From NCBI RefSeq assembly GCF_000499385.1, contig NW_013653034.1, positions 5,001 to 40,000 of the forward strand: DNA of 35,000 nucleotides. The letters run 5' to 3'. Below the pieces are notes generated by a model, which had not been told where the DNA came from, did no database searches, and saw nothing but the letters and a program-made list of their open reading frames with translations. Position numbers and translations under genes: made by a program. Shown in pieces: positions 31,644 to 35,000 of the stretch (position 1 is the first letter of the stretch; the number at the start of each line of letters is the position of its first letter). This DNA comes from Eimeria necatrix (taxonomy: Eukaryota > Apicomplexa > Conoidasida > Eucoccidiorida > Eimeriidae).

Positions 31644-33246
31644 GCTTTGCGCTGCTGCTCCGGGCTCTGCAGCTCTTCGCTGCGGGGCGCCTTGCTGCTG
31701 TTCTCCCTCTGCCTCAGAGGCAGCTGCCGTCTCAGCCTCAGGAGAGGGCTCTGTGGGTCTTGTGGTGTCTTCTTTCTGGGGCTTGCTTTCGGTCTTCGCC
31801 GCAGAAGAGTTCACTTCCTCTTCGAGCTCCCGCTGCTTCAAGTCTTCGCCCGCCAGGGCCTCTTCCGCAGTCAACTCGCCCCACCTGAGGCCGAAAAGCT
31901 CCATGTCTTTTTCTTCGGAGTTTTCGCCCAAAGACTGCTGCGTGACTTCCTTCATGTGCATCTGCATGGCGCTGTTGAAGACGAAAGACAGCAGATTCAC
32001 GACTGTGGAAATCATGGCCAGCAGACTCAGCGGGTTGGGCGCAGCCACGAAAGAAACGACGGAGACCGACACAAAAGCAATGTTGGTGATGAAAAGAATC
32101 AAAGGAAGAAAGCGGATGACAGTGGTCAAGACGCGTTTGAGCAGCGCGCACATGCGCGCCCAGGCCTTGCCGGCCATCTTCTTGATCCACACCACTGCTT
32201 TGCTGCTGGACTTCTTCTTCCCCTTAGACCCAAAAAGTTTATTTATTTTCAACTTCACGACGCGGCCTGCGGCTCGCAGCTTGCGGAAAGCCGAGCCCAG
32301 CCGGGCCATCACGGAGGAGAAGAACACAGAGCCTGCCGACGGCTGCTGCACCACCCGCACCAGCACTCGGCTGCACATTTTGCTGCTGAGGCCCTCAGCA
32401 GCAGCAGCAGCAGCAGCAGCAGCAAAGCCCCCCAGCTGCCGCTGCTTCTTCGCAGCAGCTTTTCCAGAAGCCTGCAGCGCCAGCTTCTCCTGCAAGTCCA
32501 GTGCAAAGGACTTGAACACATCTTTGGACTTCTTCCGCGAGCGAGCCGGCAGCTCCCACTTGAAGTCCGGCGGAAGATCCACGGCGGGAAGCGCCCCGCT
32601 CTCTGCTGCTGCTGCTGCTGCTGCTGCTGTGGCGGCCTTTGCTGCAGCAGCTTCCGACGCGGAAGCTGCAGCAGTGTCTTCCGACGGAGCTGCAGCAGCC
32701 GCTGCTGCGGGACCAGCAGCCGCCTCCGATGGGGAAGCTGCTGCAGCCTCTGCTGCACCAGCTGCAGCAGACTCTGCTGTAGGAGCTGCAGCAGCATCTG
32801 CTGCAGGAGCTGCTGCAGCAGCATCTGCTGCAGGAGCTGCTGCAGCAGCATCTGCTGCAGCAGTATCTGCTGCAGGACCTGCCGCAGCAGCATCTGCTGC
32901 AGGAGCTGCTGCAGCAGCATCTGCTGCAGCAGTATCTGCTGCAGGAGCTGCCGCAGCAGCACCTGTTGCAGCAGTATCTGATGCAGGAGCTGCTGCAGCG
33001 GCAGCGTCGGGTGATGGAGCAGCACCTTCCGGAAGGGGTGGAGCCGTCTCTGCTGCAGCAGATTTTGTTGCAGCTGCTGCATCATTTGCAGCAGCAGAAG
33101 TTAGGGGAGATGCTGCATCAGCTGCTGCAGCAGAGGCTGCAGCATCAGCAGCAGAGCCTTCTGCAGCAGGCGCTGCAGAGTTGTCTGCAGCCCTGGGCTT
33201 CTCCGCTGCGGCTGTCTGCTGGCCGTTGGCTGGCGGCTCTCCCGCT

Positions 33247-33278
<32 letters not shown>

Positions 33279-33671
33279 GCTAGCGGGCTCGTTTTCTCCC
33301 CTTAGTTGAAGGAAAATGTCTTTTTTGTTCTCGATACCTTCGGCGCTGAAATCTAACAGCTTCCGATGCTGCTGCCGGAGGGCTCCCGCTGCAGCACGGC
33401 GCCTGGGGGGGCCCCGGGCCCCCTTTGCCGGGAAAGCTGCACCTGAAGAGCCCCAATTGTCCCAATTATCTCCTTTTTCACTTTGTACAATTGTGTAGAG
33501 CCTTGCATTTTCTTTTGGGGCTTCTCTGAGGGGCGCAGCAGCAGCAAAGTGCCGGCGCCGCTCAGCAGCAACGCCAGCTGGGAGGCGCAGGTCTGCTGCT
33601 CTCCGGGAAAGGCCACACGCCGAAGCAACAAAAATGCAAATTCCACAAATTCCAAGAAGAACGCGTTTCAT
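23802..33671 (-). CDS. Large secreted protein with hydrophobic helices, 13 exons; rhoptry-neck-like candidate
   Basis: Exons 33671-31290, 31147-30732, 30422-30371, 30136-29884, 29416-29279, 28839-28687, 28043-27651, 27344-27129, 26045-25914, 25558-25406, 25087-25028, 24586-24551, 24262-23802. Every junction keeps frame, giving 1,614 residues. ATG 33671 starts a signal peptide (MKRVLLGICGICIFVASA). Residues ~130-360 are Ala-rich PAADAAAAA-type repeats. Two hydrophobic helices lie at 521-542 and 548-566, and an SLGE (S-hydrophobic-x-E) site at 580-583 fits the maturation motif of rhoptry proteins. After another Ala/Glu-rich stretch, exons 2-13 encode compact helical sequence with one more hydrophobic segment (about 875-894). 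The last exon has two Gln runs. Size, signal peptide and architecture recall coccidian rhoptry-neck proteins (RON5 or RON2 type), but I recognise no diagnostic motif, and the RON2 AMA1-binding cysteine loop is not seen. Confidence 0.75.
25644..25679. repeat. Telomere-type AAACCCT array in intron 9 of the large secreted protein gene
   Basis: About four units (CCCTAGACCCTAAACCCTAA type) lie between exons 10 and 9 (intron 25559-25913). On the sense (minus) strand the transcript would carry UUUAGGG. Confidence 0.85.
27068..27115. repeat. (TTAA)n / (TTTA)n microsatellite in intron 8
   Basis: A run of ATTA units turns into TTTA units just after the donor of exon 8 (donor bases at 27127-27128). It is intronic. 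Confidence 0.7.
29102..29150. repeat. Telomere-type AAACCCT array in intron 5 of the large secreted protein gene
   Basis: Seven units, one with a CTAAACT variant, lie in the intron between exon 6 (ends at 28839) and exon 5 (29279). Orientation is the same as the arrays at 22.5 and 25.6 kb, so the sense strand is UUUAGGG again. Confidence 0.85.
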
Positions 33672-35000
33672 TTTCGAGAATAAGATCCGCGAAAACGCCC
33701 CATGGAGGCACTCGAGCCCGCAGTGGGAGCTAGGCGACAGCGAAACTCTGTGCAGAACATGGGCCGACAACGGGTAAAACAAACCCAGTGGGAGGCATAA
33801 AACGCGAAATTCGCTATTAAATCCTCTCCTCTTTGATTTTAATTAGAAGATCGAGCTTAAAAGCAGCGGCGAATGGGCAAAAGAGTCCCGAAAATGCGCA
33901 AGGTGGCCGACGACTGCGCGGGCGGACCAGCCGGCTTCCCCGAGGCGGCTGCGGGAATGCCACTCAAAATTAGAGTCCATTGATTCAATTATTCCAATTG
34001 TTCAAAAACAAAAGCCCTCAACAATTTTTATTGCGCAAGAGGATGCAGATTTCATGCTGCACACTGCGCTTTGGGGCCCGAGGCTTGACCTCACTGAAAC
34101 CCAGAGACTTCAGCTGGCGTGCTGCTGTCCAACCTTCCCGTTTCCTTCCATTTTTATTCTTTTGTCCTTAAAATCCAGAAGAGCAATTTTATTGACACAT
34201 TTAAAAACCTAAAAGGCGCCACTTTAGGCGCTGGAGGGCCTCCGAAGTTGAAAAATTAAAAGCGCTCGTTCTGACGGGAAGTCGGAGCCAGCCCCAAGCC
34301 GAGCGCCTTCGCCCTCTGACCACTAGACACCAGCAGAAACCGAAAAAAAGATCAGTTTTGTTTTTAAATGTTCAAAATAAGCTATTTTAAGCAGAATCTG
34401 GGTTTAAAATGGGTTTTTACGCGGCGCGAGCCGCGCCCGCAACGCAGACAGGAGCGCCAACCCGCCGTGCCTTGCCGCGCGAATACAACTTTTCTCCTTT
34501 TTGCAGAGCTTACAATCCAAATAAAATAAAGTATTTTATTTTGAATTAAATATTAGAAAGAAAAGGCAATTTCAGCGCTGCAGCCAAACCCCGTGTGCAG
34601 CTAGCAAGGGTCAGTGGTCCGCCAGCGGTCCAGTCACGGCCGGGGTTAACTTTTGCGGTTTTCTCCAAATTAAAGCCAAAACTTATTTATTTATTTATTT
34701 AAATTAATATTTTGCACATTTGGTTTTCAGTTTTGACCTAAAACAGATCTTTTAAGGAGAAACGCGGTCTAAGTAGCACCAAATAAAAGACTGAGAAGAA
34801 TGAAAAATTCAGTATTCTCTGAATCTTCCATTTCAGTGTTTTTAAGGAGTTCATCAGTTTGTTTTCTTATTTTGTTTATTCATTTAATTAAATTCAACTT
34901 GTGCAACTTCAATTTAATTCATTTCCCAATCCCAATCTCGGGAAGCCGATGCAGAAAACAGCTTGGTGCAAGTTGCTGCTGCAGAGAGTCTTGAGGCATT
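33672..35000. other. Upstream region of the large secreted protein gene and window end
   Basis: AT-rich DNA with several GC islands. A short plus-strand ORF (33873-33983) starts MGKRVPKMRKVADDCAGG and has coding-like codons, so it may be a first exon or a small protein. Islands at 34262-34345, 34420-34485 and 34585-34650 contain inverted repeats, for example GCGCTCG at about 34262 paired with CGAGCGC at about 34300. At the right end a minus-strand frame closes with a stop at 34914 (ASASRDWDWEMN), and a plus-strand acceptor-like gctgctgcag ends at 34983. Either could belong to genes outside the window. Confidence 0.4.

Noticed and set aside
31272..33309. Long plus-strand frames (569 and 518 codons) opposite the large secreted gene
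   Set aside because: They are the antisense of exon 1. The minus strand has the signal peptide, hydrophobic helices and consistent splicing into 12 further exons.

Overview
The window looks like nuclear DNA of an apicomplexan of the genus Eimeria (coccidia). The signs are very dense CAG/CTG trinucleotide repeats that would encode runs of Ala, Gln, Ser, Leu or Cys in nearly every frame, interstitial AAACCCT (telomere-type) arrays, small intron-rich genes with GT-AG introns, and a GC-rich-exon / AT-rich-spacer texture. This matches the repeat-rich (R-type) chromosome segments described for Eimeria tenella. The species cannot be fixed from the sequence alone. Most long open frames are repeat artefacts. 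I built gene models from splice signals, matching intron phase and protein-like composition, so exon edges are predictions.

Layout: (1) 48-1789 (+), the C-terminal part of a thioredoxin-fold protein, split by a 1.55 kb intron made largely of CTG repeat. (2) 2987-6097 (-), a five-exon protein with an N-terminal ankyrin-like motif and a possible longer N-terminus up to about 6544. (3) 7967-10719 (+), a four-exon protein kinase with a collagen-like Gly-X-Y tract. (4) 10741-12720 (-), a single-exon protein with a C-terminal segment resembling the HYLS1 box. Genes 3 and 4 converge with only 21 bases between stop codons. (5) 15062-16490 (-), 40S ribosomal protein S21, the one firm family assignment, with a 1.18 kb repeat-filled intron. 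(6) 18407-19318 (+), a small two-exon secreted protein. (7) 21014-23489 (-), a short protein of unknown function whose introns would hold telomere-like repeats and a degenerate array of ~179-bp units. (8) 23802-33671 (-), a 13-exon, ~1,614-residue secreted protein with central hydrophobic helices. It has the general look of a rhoptry-neck protein, but its identity is unproven. (9) 33672-35000, mostly intergenic.

Beyond genes, the window has several layers of short structured DNA. A palindrome family around GGTGTACGTACACC occurs at least 11 times and always between the predicted genes. A second palindrome family is built on CCAGTGG/CCACTGG. Three telomere-like arrays lie inside predicted introns, and a fourth, intergenic, is in divergent orientation. 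There are also several tandem arrays with units of about 12, 16, 18, 21, 50 and 179 bp. The genes do not form an obvious pathway: housekeeping (S21, thioredoxin), signalling (kinase) and secreted proteins are interleaved.

Two gene models (kinase and ankyrin) each need one extra base beside a homopolymer to join two protein-like frames. These are either assembly errors or real lesions.
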